From the NCBI GenBank assembly GCA_020073305.1, contig JAIQFK010000001.1, positions 310,001 to 374,000 of the forward strand: a stretch of 64,000 nucleotides of DNA, read 5' to 3'. The translations under genes were made by a program, and so were the position numbers. Source of the DNA: Terriglobia bacterium. GTDB lineage: Bacteria; Acidobacteriota; Terriglobia; Bryobacterales; Bryobacteraceae. The notes under the pieces were generated by a model. It did no database searches and was not told where the DNA came from. It saw nothing but the letters and a program-made list of their open reading frames with translations. Below, piece by piece: positions 28,209 to 36,998 of the stretch. Numbering within the stretch: position 1 is the stretch's first letter; each line of letters begins with the position of its first letter.

Positions 28209-28587
28209 TGGCCACCCCTAAAACGCGTTCCAGTTCGCCGCGCAGCGCCTCCGGAGAAAACGGCTTCACCACGTACCCGCGGGCGCCGATTTCGATCATG
28301 CGGCGGATGCGGTTTTCGGTCGCGTCGGTCGAGACCACAACCACCGGAATCGAGCGATACACGTCTTGCCGCTCGAGCTCGGCTACAAACTCTTCGCCGT
28401 TCATCTCCGGCATGTTGATGTCGGTCAGAATGATATCCACCGGGTGTGTGCGTAGCAACGCGAGCGCGTCTGCGCCGTTCGCTGCGTCCCAGCACGAGCC
28501 GACTTCGAAGCCGGATAAGTCCATGACGCGCCGCACGAACTTGCGCATCGACTGGGAGTCATCCACGATCATTACGGAGTAAGCCAT
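28201..28587 (-). CDS. cheY: Single-domain response regulator, CheY type
   Basis: 128 residues from ATG 28587, chosen because AAAGGAG precedes it with a 6-base spacer and upstream residues in the open frame are not receiver-like. The receiver has D9/D10, phosphoacceptor D56 (I-L-T-D-I-N-M-P), the Thr/Ser region V-V-S-T-D-A-T and the conserved Lys (Y-V-V-K-P-F). It is the probable output of CheA in this cluster. Its start lies inside the 3' end of cheD (29-base overlap). Confidence 0.93.
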
Positions 28588-29101
28588 CCGTCGCTCCTTT
28601 CCAGTTCGCACGGGCGACTGGCATTTCCTGCTCCGGTTGCCCCGCGGTTCGCAGCCAGAACCTCCCGGTCCCAACTTCCAGGCGCACCGTGCGGGACGTC
28701 TCCCCGCCAACCGCTTCGCCATGCACCAGCACTCCGGCCTTCCAAAGAATCTTTCGCACCGCCAGATAGTTGCGTTTCCCGATGTTGAAAACACCCTTGT
28801 CGTCCATGACCTGCGCCCCGCCTGCCAGTCGAACAGTCAGGCGGCGCTTGTCCGCCCCGTGTTTATACGCGGTTCGAAACAGCAACGGAACGCCCGAGTC
28901 TGCAAACATGTAGGGGTTGGCCTGTGCTTTGACCGGGTCGATGGCCGATTCCGGCAGCATGAAGTGCAGCAACCCGCCGACCCCTGCCGCCGCATCGTGA
29001 ATGGCGATGGCGATGCACGACCCCAGTGCGTAGGTCACAAGCGTGCCCTCGCAATCGTTGCTGACCTGACAATCGGCCACTCCCACCACAAGCGAACTCA
29101 T
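28559..29101 (-). CDS. cheD: Chemoreceptor glutamine deamidase CheD
   Basis: 180 residues. The catalytic Cys29 is in Y-A-L-G-S-C-I-A, the catalytic His46 in L-L-H-F-M-L-P. CheD deamidates receptor glutamines and in some bacteria binds CheC. The presence of a CheC/CheX-like protein two genes downstream fits this link. Its ATG overlaps the cheR stop by 4 bases, and its 3' end contains the start and ribosome site of cheY. Confidence 0.95.
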   Translation of the reverse strand: MSSLVVGVADCQVSNDCEGTLVTYALGSCIAIAIHDAAAGVGGLLHFMLPESAIDPVKAQANPYMFADSGVPLLFRTAYKHGADKRRLTVRLAGGAQVMDDKGVFNIGKRNYLAVRKILWKAGVLVHGEAVGGETSRTVRLEVGTGRFWLRTAGQPEQEMPVARANWKGATDGLLRNDRG

Positions 29102-29955
29102 GAACCACTCCGGCGGTAGATCGTGGGCCGCACATAGCTCAGCGGGTGATCGATCCCGGTGAGGCTTTCCGAGTGGCCGATGAGCAAGTAACCGCCGGGT
29201 TCGAGCTGGCTGGCCAGTTGCCGCACCAGCTTCTGCTGGGTTGGCCGGTCGAAATAGATCATCACGTTCCGGCAGAGAATCACGGAGAACGGTTCGGGAT
29301 GGGAAAAGGGCTCAATTAAATTGAGCCGGCGAAACTGGACGAGCCCCGCAACCTCGGGCTTCACCCGGTACTGTCCTTGCCATTTTCCGTCACCCCGCAA
29401 AAGAAAAGCCCGCTGCCATGCCGCGGGGAGGTTCGCCAGCCGGGCAGCCTGGTAAATGCCGCGGTGTGCGTGCTGGAGCGCACGCGATGAGATATCCGTA
29501 GCCACAATTTCTAAACGCGGGCGGGAGGCGTTGCCCAGCGCATCGAGCAGCGCAAAGGCAATGCTGTAAGGCTCTTCGCCCGTCGAGCAGGCCGTACTCC
29601 AGATGCGCACCCGATCCCGCTTGGCCCAACCGGCGAGGGCTTCGTTACGCAGGAAGTCGAAGTGCGCGGGCTCGCGCATGAAGTCGGTAAAGTTGGTAGT
29701 CAGCGCATCGATCAGTTGGATGAGGGACTCGCCCGTGGAATCCGCCACCACGCTCTGATAATACTGTTCGAAAGAACGAAAGCCCGCCGCGCGCACCTTC
29801 TTGCCCAGCCGCGCCGACACCAATTCCTGCTTGCCGGGCTTCAACTCCAGGCCGAATTTCTCGTACGCCAGCCGGCTGATCTTCTCGAATTCACGATCGG
29901 TGAGCGGCCGGACCCCTGGCTGAGGATCGACGGGCGGCGGCGCGGACTTAGACAT
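29098..29955 (-). CDS. cheR: Chemotaxis protein methyltransferase
   Basis: 285 residues: N-terminal helical domain (L-T-D-R-E-F-E-K-I-S) and S-adenosylmethionine-binding domain (I-W-S-T-A-C-S-T-G-E-E-P-Y-S, E-I-V-A-T-D-I-S, I-L-C-R-N-V-M-I-Y-F-D). It methylates receptor glutamates. It overlaps cheA by 8 bases and cheD by 4 bases. The receptor at 32312-33952 ends in a likely CheR/CheB docking tail, which fits with this gene. Confidence 0.96.
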   Translation of the reverse strand: MSKSAPPPVDPQPGVRPLTDREFEKISRLAYEKFGLELKPGKQELVSARLGKKVRAAGFRSFEQYYQSVVADSTGESLIQLIDALTTNFTDFMREPAHFDFLRNEALAGWAKRDRVRIWSTACSTGEEPYSIAFALLDALGNASRPRLEIVATDISSRALQHAHRGIYQAARLANLPAAWQRAFLLRGDGKWQGQYRVKPEVAGLVQFRRLNLIEPFSHPEPFSVILCRNVMIYFDRPTQQKLVRQLASQLEPGGYLLIGHSESLTGIDHPLSYVRPTIYRRSGS

Positions 29956-32017
29956 GCGGAACTCCTCCGTAGACGCCCTCGAGATCCAGGATCAGCCCCA
30001 CCCGGCCATCTCCCAGGATGGCGCCTCCGGCAACGCCCGCGATGCGTTGCATGGTCGGGCCCAGGCTCTTGATGACCACCTCTTGTTTTCCGAGGACCTT
30101 ATCCACCATCAGACAAAAGTCCTTGCCGGCGCTCTCGACTAAGATCAGCACGTTGCTGACGGCCTGCTCGGAGTGCGGAACCACGTGAAATCGCTGGTGA
30201 AGGCGGACGACGGGAAACAATTGGCCCCGAACCAGCGCCATCTCGTCCCGGTTTTCGACCGTGAACATCATGTCCTCGGTGGGCCGCAGGATCTCCTTCA
30301 CCGCGAGTACCGGCACCACATAGCGATCTCGGCCGACCCCGACCAACAGGCCGTCAATAATGGCCAGCGTGAGCGGCAGCTTCAGCAGGAAGGTGCTCCC
30401 GCGCCCGGGAGCCGACTGGATCTCAACCCGTCCGCGCATCTTCTGAATCCTCTTGCGGACCACGTCCATGCCCACGCCCCGGCCCGAGATATCGGTGACC
30501 TGGTCGGCCGTCGAGAACCCGGGCTCGAAGATGAGGTTGAAGATTTCGCTATCCGAAAGGTGGGCGCCGTCTTGAATCAGCGCTTTCTGGCGGGCCTTGG
30601 CCAGAATCTTCTCTTGGTCGAGACCGCGCCCGTCGTCCGACACCTCGACGCAAATGTGTCCCGCCCGGTGAGCGGCGCTGAGGGTAAGCCGGGCCGTCGG
30701 ATCCTTACCCGCGGCGCGGCGTACTTCGGGCGTTTCGATTCCATGGTCGATGGCGTTGCGCACCATGTGCATGAGCGGATCGCCCAGCTCTTCCACGATG
30801 TTGCGATCGAGCTCGGTATCTTCACCCACCGTCGCCAATTCCACCTGTTTGCCCTGCTTGCGCGAGGTGTCCCGCACCAGGCGCGCCATCTTTTGGAACA
30901 GCCCCCCGATGGTCACCATGCGCATGGACATGGCGGTCTTCTGTACTTCGCTGGTCATGCGCGCGAGCTGCGCCAACCCACGCAGCACCCGTGTGCTCTT
31001 CAACTCCGCCAGCTCCGGGGTGTGCCGGAGGATGGAATCGGCAATCACCATCTCACCGACCATGTCCACCAGGGAATCGAGCTTGGCGGTATCCACCTTC
31101 ACCGCCGCCGCGGCGCCCTTCTTTTCGCTCCTGCTTTCCGGTGAGGAGGGCCTCTCTTCGGTCTTGTCGGAGGAGCGCTCGGGCGCGAGAATCGAATTCG
31201 ACAGCGCCGCCAGATCCGCGGCCGGTGCGGGCGGCCGTCCGTCTGGATTGGAACCGGCGGCCGGCGCGCGCATCAGTGCGCGAATGCTCTCGAGCATCTT
31301 CCCGTTCTCTGTCGCCGGTTCCCGCTGTGAGCCGTTCAGTTCACGCTCCACGCGGTTGATTTCGATGCCCAGGTAATCCGCGCCGGCCAGCACCGCGTCG
31401 ACCACCTCCCGCGTGACGGCAAGGCGGCCGTTGCGCGCCAGATCCAATAAGGTTTCGACCTCATGCGCGACCTCTTGGATCGCGGAGAATTCCAGGAACC
31501 CCGCTAGTCCCTTGATGGTGTGGAATCCCCGGAAGATCGAATGGATGGGCTCCTGATCGCCTGGATTCTCCTCGAGCGCGAGCAACTGCGCCTCGATGTT
31601 TGCGAGGTGCTCTCGCGCCTCCATGATGAAGTCCGAAACCAGCTCGCGGTCTTCTGCCAGGGCGGTGGCCGGAGGGCGCGGGGCAGCTTCGACTTCGCAC
31701 GATGCCGTGCTGCTGCGCTCGACTGCTTCCTGAAGCTGTGCGATCGCCGAATGGAGCGCGGGTTCGAAGTCGCCAGGATCTTCTTCGCCTCGCCGCACAC
31801 GGGCAGCCCGCAGCTCCAGCGGCACGCTCAGACTGCGAATGTCCGGTCTCCCAACGAGCTCCGCCATCGCGCCGATTCGCGCCAGAGTGCTCGTCACTTC
31901 CGCAATCCAGGAACCCTGCCAGTTCCCGTCGTTCAGGATCAACTGGGAAGCCAGCTCATCCAGCATCCCGCGTATCTTCGATGCGTTTTCCGACAGATCT
32001 TGTTCGCTCAGGGTCAT
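29948..32017 (-). CDS. cheA: Chemotaxis sensor histidine kinase
   Basis: 689 residues. After an N-terminal helical region the phosphotransfer domain has H166 in F-H-T-I-K-G-L-A-G-F. An acidic/Pro linker leads to the dimerisation domain (V-D-T-A-K-L-D-S-L-V-D-M-V-G-E), the ATPase domain (H-M-V-R-N-A-I-D-H-G-I-E, D-D-G-R-G-L-D, G-R-G-V-G-M-D-V-V) and a C-terminal CheW-like domain. It phosphorylates CheY and CheB on signals from the receptors. The first ~105 residues have no HPt signature and no canonical P2 domain is obvious in the linker. The gene is separated from the upstream receptor gene by 294 bases with three hairpins. Confidence 0.96.
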   Translation of the reverse strand: MTLSEQDLSENASKIRGMLDELASQLILNDGNWQGSWIAEVTSTLARIGAMAELVGRPDIRSLSVPLELRAARVRRGEEDPGDFEPALHSAIAQLQEAVERSSTASCEVEAAPRPPATALAEDRELVSDFIMEAREHLANIEAQLLALEENPGDQEPIHSIFRGFHTIKGLAGFLEFSAIQEVAHEVETLLDLARNGRLAVTREVVDAVLAGADYLGIEINRVERELNGSQREPATENGKMLESIRALMRAPAAGSNPDGRPPAPAADLAALSNSILAPERSSDKTEERPSSPESRSEKKGAAAAVKVDTAKLDSLVDMVGEMVIADSILRHTPELAELKSTRVLRGLAQLARMTSEVQKTAMSMRMVTIGGLFQKMARLVRDTSRKQGKQVELATVGEDTELDRNIVEELGDPLMHMVRNAIDHGIETPEVRRAAGKDPTARLTLSAAHRAGHICVEVSDDGRGLDQEKILAKARQKALIQDGAHLSDSEIFNLIFEPGFSTADQVTDISGRGVGMDVVRKRIQKMRGRVEIQSAPGRGSTFLLKLPLTLAIIDGLLVGVGRDRYVVPVLAVKEILRPTEDMMFTVENRDEMALVRGQLFPVVRLHQRFHVVPHSEQAVSNVLILVESAGKDFCLMVDKVLGKQEVVIKSLGPTMQRIAGVAGGAILGDGRVGLILDLEGVYGGVPHV

Positions 32018-32311
32018 TTGAAATTTCTCACGTCAGGTGAGCGCGGCCGAACTTCGCGAAGCCAGCGGCGTTGAGCGCTCCCATAGTTGCTGGATCGCAC
32101 CAACGCTGGAGGCGATCTCTTGAAACTGATCGGCTGGAAACCGTTAAACAATGAGTGTGAATTAGCGGAGATTTCGGCACACATGAAATCGGCCCCACTG
32201 CAAACTCGTCTCAAGCCTGGGGAGGCTTGGGGTGTGCCGGCACGGGCTCACGCGCACCCGTGCCTCGGCGGGACAGACCCCATACACGGTCTGTCCTCTG
32301 TCTGGCGCTTG
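32018..32311 (-). other. mcp-cheA intergenic region
   Basis: 294 bases without a gene, unlike the overlapping cheA-cheR-cheD-cheY-cheX-cheB string. It holds three consecutive perfect hairpins (annotated separately) near the receptor end. I found no convincing -24/-12 or -35/-10 promoter in the part next to cheA. Confidence 0.5.
32212..32296. repeat. Three consecutive perfect hairpins between mcp and cheA
   Basis: Three separate inverted repeats without mismatches: CAAGCCT-GGGG-AGGCTTG (32212-32229), GGCACGGG with CCCGTGCC (32239-32246 and 32257-32264, 10-base loop), and GGACAGACC with GGTCTGTCC (32271-32279 and 32288-32296, 8-base loop). None is followed by a T-tract on either strand. They could be stacked processing or attenuation hairpins that set cheA below receptor expression, or copies of short palindromic genome repeats. 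Confidence 0.7.
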
Positions 32312-33952
32312 TCAGAACTCCTTGAAGTCTTCCTCCAGGGGAAATGCACTCTTGTCGGCAGCTACGGTTGCCGAGGCCATCTCTCTGGGCTGAGAATCAC
32401 CATGCTTCGGTGAAACGCCCGCGTGTACGGGCGTAGGCCTCAAATTTGAGCTGCGGCCGCTCCTCGAGGCTCCTACGCGGCTTGGCTGGTGCTGGCGGAC
32501 CGAATACTGGGCTTCCGAACCACCGCCCACCATGCCGTTCAACCGGGCCACAATCGCTTTCAGCGTATCGGATTGCGCGCTCAACTCTTCGCTGGCGGAG
32601 GCGCTTTCCTCTGCGTTGGCCGCGGTGGTCTGCGTGACCTTCTCCATTTGCGTGATGGCTTTGGCCACCTGCTCGATCCCGCGTGCCTGCTCCTCGCTCC
32701 CGAGCTTCACTTCGTCCACCAGCGTCTTCACCTTGCTGGCGCTGTCGGTGATCGACCGGACCGCCGTTGCCACCTGCTCCAACTTGGTTTTGCCGTCGTT
32801 GGATTTGGCGATGGATTCCTCGATCAGCCCGGAAGTATCCTTGGCTGCCTGCGCGCAGCGTTGCGCCAGATTGCGCACTTCGTCGGCCACCACCGCGAAC
32901 CCCATGCCCGCTTCACCGGCCCGCGCCGCTTCCACCGCCGCGTTCAACGCCAGTATGTTGGTCTGGAACGCAATCTCGTCGATGACCTTGATGATCTTCG
33001 AAATCTTATCGCTGGACGCGTTGATCTCGTTCATCGAGGTGACCATCTGCGCCAGGTTCCGGTTGGCCTCTTCGACCCGCTGGGCGGCTTCCACCATGTT
33101 CTCTGCCGCGACGTTGGAATTCTCCGCGTTCTTGCGCGCCATGGAGTTGATCTCTTCGCTCGACGCTGAGGTCTCCTCGATGGATGCAGCCTGTTCGGAA
33201 GATCCCTGCGCCAGCGACTGGCTGGAGGACGAGACCTGCGAAGCCGCAGCGGCCACCTGCTCGGCGCCGTCGGCCATCTCGCCAGCAATCTGCCGCAGCG
33301 TGCTGCTAATTTGCCGTACGATGAAGACCACGCCCACACCTACGGCCAGGCAGAGGCCGATCAGCACAAACGCGATCCAGCGGCTGCGCGAGGTTTGTTC
33401 GGCTGCCTTTAAGGCGGAAGCCGCGAAAAGCTCTCTTTGAAGCTGCACTTCGTCGGCTACGGCCTTCTGCGCCTCGTCTGCCTGAATCCTGGCCTTGTCC
33501 TGCGCCGTCATCAGATCGTTGCCGAAGTCCTGCTTGGCACAGAGTTGCGCCACATCCTGGTACAGCGGCAGCCAAGCCGCCAGGGATGAAGAGATACGCT
33601 CCAGGTCCTGCTTTCCCCGGTCAGTAGACAGCAAGGGCCGCAGTTCAGCCGCCAATTTATCGAGTGTGCCGGCGTTTGTGTGGAATAACTGGCTGGCGGT
33701 GCTCGCGTGCGCGGAATCTTTCAACAGTGAGAACATGATCATGCCCCGCTGTCCAGCTCTCATATTGCCGATACCCTCGGCAATCTGGCCTGCCAGATCC
33801 ATTTTCTTTCCCGTTACGTTCGCGGTGTAGTCTAGCTCTTTGCCGAGACTGCCGATAGAGGACAGCGAAGAATACGCCAACCCCAACACCAGGGCCAGCG
33901 TCGTACCGAACGCCAGCATCAACTTCTTACCGATTGTCATCTGTGATTTCAT
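32312..33952 (-). CDS. Methyl-accepting chemotaxis protein with C-terminal docking tail
   Basis: 546 residues: N-terminal membrane helix (~10-32), periplasmic helical sensor of about 160 residues (four-helix-bundle-like), a second membrane helix (~193-215), then almost directly the coiled-coil signalling domain with little room for a HAMP domain. The signalling hairpin tip contains [20 protein letters not shown]. The tail is a flexible ~55-residue linker ending in D-F-K-E-F, which resembles the W/F-x-x-F pentapeptide that docks CheR and CheB. It begins 32 bases after the cheW stop. The second half is nearly identical in DNA to the receptor at 39491-40936. Confidence 0.94.
   Translation of the reverse strand: MKSQMTIGKKLMLAFGTTLALVLGLAYSSLSSIGSLGKELDYTANVTGKKMDLAGQIAEGIGNMRAGQRGMIMFSLLKDSAHASTASQLFHTNAGTLDKLAAELRPLLSTDRGKQDLERISSSLAAWLPLYQDVAQLCAKQDFGNDLMTAQDKARIQADEAQKAVADEVQLQRELFAASALKAAEQTSRSRWIAFVLIGLCLAVGVGVVFIVRQISSTLRQIAGEMADGAEQVAAAASQVSSSSQSLAQGSSEQAASIEETSASSEEINSMARKNAENSNVAAENMVEAAQRVEEANRNLAQMVTSMNEINASSDKISKIIKVIDEIAFQTNILALNAAVEAARAGEAGMGFAVVADEVRNLAQRCAQAAKDTSGLIEESIAKSNDGKTKLEQVATAVRSITDSASKVKTLVDEVKLGSEEQARGIEQVAKAITQMEKVTQTTAANAEESASASEELSAQSDTLKAIVARLNGMVGGGSEAQYSVRQHQPSRVGASRSGRSSNLRPTPVHAGVSPKHGDSQPREMASATVAADKSAFPLEEDFKEF
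32523..33299. repeat. Receptor signalling-domain repeat, copy 1
   Basis: About 775 bases coding the signalling domain are nearly identical to 39528-40304, with a constant offset of 7005 bases and no indel at the positions checked. The sensor-coding parts are unrelated at DNA level. Confidence 0.9.
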
Positions 33953-33984
33953 GAAAGCTGTCTCCCTCTTTTTGCGAATTTTCT

Positions 33985-34506
33985 CTATTGCAGGACCGAC
34001 TCGATCCCGTGCAATTCCTGGCTGGTGAGCACCTGGTCGATGTCCAGCAAGATCTTGACTTTTCCTTTGATCTTGGCCATGCCCAGGAGGTAGGGCGTCA
34101 CCACTCCCTGGCCAAAATCAGGCGTGTCTTCGATATCCCCGGGCACCAAATTGAGGACCTCGGCCACTCCATCCACGACGATTCCCATCATCATGCCGTG
34201 AGAGTCCGCCTGTACTTGCACCACGATGATGCAGGTGCGCTGTGTGTATTCGATCTCCGGCAAGCCGAATTTCAGCCGCAGGTCCACTACGGGAATCACC
34301 TTCCCGCGCAGGTTGATCACGCCTTTGACATAAGCTGGCGTCTGCGGCACAGCCGTGATGCCCTGAATGCCCATGATTTCCCGGACCTTCAGCACGCGAA
34401 TCCCGAATTCTTCCTTGCCCAGGTGAAAGACCAGGTATTTGCCGGCACGTTCTTCGGTGCGGAGCGCTGGATTGCTTTCTGACGACGCGATTAGAGTTGA
34501 CGGCAT
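33985..34506 (-). CDS. cheW: Chemotaxis coupling protein CheW (copy 1)
   Basis: 173 residues of the CheW family: [37 protein letters not shown] (written with breaks) and the V-V-D-G-V-A-E-V-L strand. It couples receptors to CheA. It is the first gene of the minus-strand chemosensory operon. Two more cheW genes follow at 38841 (broken) and 42345; this copy is the most different of the three. Confidence 0.95.
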   Translation of the reverse strand: MPSTLIASSESNPALRTEERAGKYLVFHLGKEEFGIRVLKVREIMGIQGITAVPQTPAYVKGVINLRGKVIPVVDLRLKFGLPEIEYTQRTCIIVVQVQADSHGMMMGIVVDGVAEVLNLVPGDIEDTPDFGQGVVTPYLLGMAKIKGKVKILLDIDQVLTSQELHGIESVLQ

Positions 34507-34570
34507 GTTTTTTCCCTCAAAGAAAGGGGAACATCCGCAAGGCTTGCTTTCCGTCGTTGACGGCGCGTTG

Positions 34571-34586
34571 GCGGGTTCCGTGCCTT
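34571..34586 (-). promoter_or_regulatory. Weak sigma-54 promoter candidate upstream of cheW copy 1
   Basis: The minus strand reads AGGCACGGAACCCGCC, with the GG-N10-GC spacing of -24/-12 promoters and a good -24 half (GGCAC), but a poor -12 half (CCGC instead of TTGC). It lies about 65 bases before the cheW ATG. The sigma-54 activator at the end of the operon makes it worth testing. Confidence 0.25.
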
Positions 34587-34714
34587 TACTGAAGGATGAT
34601 CGGTTCCTTCGCAGTGTGACTTTAGACCGCTACTCCGAGTCCGGCAGCCAGCCTCTGGCACTTCGCAGCTTCCTTCCTCAAGAAAGACAGTCTTTGGCCG
34701 AAGAGCCGAGTGAC

Positions 34715-35559
34715 ATGAAATCCATCCTGCTGATCGGGACCACTCTAGCTTCAGCTTCGGTGCTCGCAGGGCAACAGCTCTCTCCGGTTGATGGGACAAC
34801 CCAGTCCGAGGACGGTGAATTTTCCGCTGACCGGCCGGGGTTTGGAGTACCCACGAATGTGTTACCGCGCGGTGTGGTGCAGTTTGAAACTGGATTTACC
34901 TTCGCCTCCGAGGCGGACCGCAACACGCTCTGCCGTACTCTGACGTGGGGCAGCCCGCTGGCTCGGCTGGGCATCGGAACTCGTACCGAAATACGATTCG
35001 GCGGAGATGGCTTCCTGGCATCCAGAACCGAAGGCGATGCTCACACAGACAAAGCGCGTGGCTGGTCGGATTTCGGCGTGGGGCTAAGATTGCATTGTTC
35101 AAAGGACACGGCTTAATACCCGCTTTATCCCTGATTCCAACGCTCTCTCTGCCGGTGGGCAGCCAGGCGTTTACCCGCGCGGCGATAGATCCCAGCGTGG
35201 TGTTGGCCTGGTCCACGAACCTTCCCGCAAAGTTCAGCGCGGGCGGCGCCATCGGCTATGCATCCATCTCAGATGGCGCCGGACGCCTGGCACAGCGCAC
35301 GCACGCCATGTCGATAGGGCACCCTTTGCCCGCTGGTTTCAGCGGCTACGCGGAGGTCTACAATGTAAGCCCAGCGGCGCGGGCGGCGAGCGCCACCTGG
35401 CTGTTTAACGGCGGAGTGACTCACGCCCTAGGGCGAAACGCAGCGTTTGACGTGGAGCTGGGACGCTGGTTCCTACCGTCGACAACATGCTGGTTTGTAT
35501 CGATGGGCATCGCAGTCCGCACCGGGACCCTGCGGCATCTCCTGCCGTCGCCGCGGTAG
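34715..35559 (+). pseudogene. Frameshifted outer-membrane transporter (phenol-degradation MetA type)
   Basis: From ATG 34715 a signal peptide (M-K-S-I-L-L-I-G-T-T-L-A-S-A-S) is followed by F-S-A-D-R-P-G-F-G-V-P-T...F-E-T-G-F-T, the start of the MetA-type transporter family. Frame 2 ends at 35116 after G-V-G-L-R-L-H. The same family continues in frame 1 from about 35085 (G-L-I-P-A-L-S-L-I-P-T-L-S-L-P-V-G-S) to 35559, ending with A-F-D-V-E-L-G-R-W-F. One base lost or gained near 35085-35105 explains both halves. A sequencing error is possible, but a neighbouring cheW also has a single-base frameshift. Confidence 0.75.
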
Positions 35560-35623
35560 TCTGACAGCCGTACGCGGAGTCCGACGCCGTTCCGGCAACT
35601 GAGCTGTTGACGCCCTCGAAGGA

Positions 35624-35827
35624 CTAACTGGTCTTTCTTCCACTCGTCTTACGACACAGGGTTGGTGGCTTGCCCTTGTCCGCCGCCTTGGCCTTTGTCG
35701 CTTCTTCCGCTTTCTTGGCTCCGCCGTCCTTAGGTTGCTTCGCCGTAACGAGCTCGTTCTTCTCTTTCGCCCCTTCGGACTGAACAGCGGTCACCCGCCG
35801 TTCCGTCCTTATTCCTCGGGCGGTCAT
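35624..35827 (-). pseudogene. Decayed C-terminal remnant of a Lys/Ala-rich secreted protein
   Basis: A 67-codon frame whose sequence runs parallel to the last ~60 residues of the protein at 43329-43958: R-V-T-A-V-Q...K-E-K-N-E-L against R-A-T-E-V-Q...K-E-K-K-E-L, and K-P-P-T-L-C-R-K against K-A-P-T-L-Y-R-K. No signal peptide or N-terminal half is present. It is best read as the tail of a lost paralogue. Confidence 0.6.
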
Positions 35828-35955
35828 TCAACGGCGTGGCCGCCGATCACGCGGGGAAAAGCACCTGCGTGCGCGAACCGGCGTACCGGTACTACTTACT
35901 CTGTCCGTACCCTTGTCTGCATGATTCGCCCGAGATATCGTGGCCATAGATACGC
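35828..35955 (+). promoter_or_regulatory. Upstream region of the VWFA gene
   Basis: 128 bases without a gene. The last part (agatatc...ccatagatacgcatgaa, 35932-35960) recurs at 43056-43084 in front of a decayed copy of the same signal peptide, so the promoter/leader was duplicated together with the gene start. No clear -35/-10 pair seen. Confidence 0.4.
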
Positions 35956-36945
35956 ATGAAGAGTCGACACTATCGCCGATGGATACGCGTCTATCTGCCG
36001 CTCATGCTTCTCGGCGCCCTCGGGGTACCGTCAGTCGTGCCGCAAAACGCGGTGGCGCGCAGACGGCCCAATCCCTCCACGGCCAGCGGGGATCGGGCCC
36101 GACCGGACTTCAAGGTGGACAGCGCGGTCGTGCTGATCCACGTCGCGATTACGGATGACAAGGGCCGATTTGTCACAGGCCTCGCAAAGGAAAACTTTCA
36201 GGTCTTCGAGGAGAAGACCGAGCAGAAAGTGAAATACTTCTCGGCTGAGGAGGCGCCACTCTCTGTCGGTCTGGTTCTAGACTTCAGCCACAGCATGTCC
36301 GACAAATTCAACCGGCTGCAGGAAGCGGTTGCCCAGTTCCTCAAGACTGGCAATCCGCAGGATGAATTCTGCCTAGTGGAGTTCCGGGACCGCGCAGAAC
36401 TGGCGATGGGTTTCACCGGCGCACCCGAAGAAATTCAGAACCGCGTGGCATTCGTGAGGCCGAAGGGAAGCACGGCTTTACTGGACGCCGTCTATCTGGG
36501 TCTCCGGCAGATGAAGAAGGCCCACAACGCCCGCAAAGCGCTTCTCATCGTCTCTGATGGCGCGGACAACAATAGCCGGTTTCGCGCTCGGGACGTGGAG
36601 AATCTGGCGCGGGAATCGGATGTTGAAATCTATGCCATCGGCCTTGTGGATTGGACTCCTCCGCAACGCGAAGAGCCGGAGAAGCCTGCGGGAGCCGCGC
36701 TGCTCGACGAGATTACCGAACAGGGCGGAGGACGCTATTACCAGATTGACAATCCGCGGGAACTGCCTGCGGTGGCGGAGAAGATTGGGCGCGAACTGCG
36801 CCACCAGTACGTGCTGGGTTACACGTCCAGCAATCCGGAGCGCGACGGAAAGTACCGTCACGTGCGGGTGAAGATCGTACGGCCGGCGGGGCAACCGAAA
36901 TACTGGGCTTACTGGAAACGAGGATATTACGCGCTGGCAGATTGA
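35956..36945 (+). CDS. Secreted VWFA-domain protein, acidobacterial type
   Basis: 329 residues. An N-terminal signal peptide (V-Y-L-P-L-M-L-L-G-A-L-G-V-P) and an Arg/Pro-rich linker precede an Ig-like strand region (V-H-V-A-I-T-D-D-K-G-R-F-V-T-G-L with N-F-Q-V-F-E-E), then the von Willebrand A domain with an intact metal-ion site D109-x-S111-x-S113 and T/D residues in G-S-T-A-L-L-D-A. This arrangement is the VWFA-related family abundant in Acidobacteria, of unknown function but probably an exported adhesion or complex-assembly protein. Its stop codon lies in the loop of a 14-base inverted repeat shared with the convergent porin gene. Confidence 0.88.
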   Translation: MKSRHYRRWIRVYLPLMLLGALGVPSVVPQNAVARRRPNPSTASGDRARPDFKVDSAVVLIHVAITDDKGRFVTGLAKENFQVFEEKTEQKVKYFSAEEAPLSVGLVLDFSHSMSDKFNRLQEAVAQFLKTGNPQDEFCLVEFRDRAELAMGFTGAPEEIQNRVAFVRPKGSTALLDAVYLGLRQMKKAHNARKALLIVSDGADNNSRFRARDVENLARESDVEIYAIGLVDWTPPQREEPEKPAGAALLDEITEQGGGRYYQIDNPRELPAVAEKIGRELRHQYVLGYTSSNPERDGKYRHVRVKIVRPAGQPKYWAYWKRGYYALAD

Positions 36946-36959
36946 GCCAGCGCGTAATA
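36925..36959. terminator. Bidirectional hairpin overlapping the VWFA stop codon
   Basis: Perfect 14-base inverted repeat TATTACGCGCTGGC (36925-36938) and GCCAGCGCGTAATA (36946-36959) with the 7-base loop AGATTGA, whose TGA is the stop codon of the VWFA gene. It lies between convergent genes and could end transcription from both sides. Confidence 0.65.
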
Positions 36960-36998
36960 GAGCATACCGTTGCGGTTTAGGACAGCCGGTCCTTGCTG

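Noticed and set aside
34439-34714. Upstream extension of the transporter frame
   Set aside because: It overlaps the start of cheW copy 1 and encodes no signal peptide; the ATG at 34715 begins a clean one.
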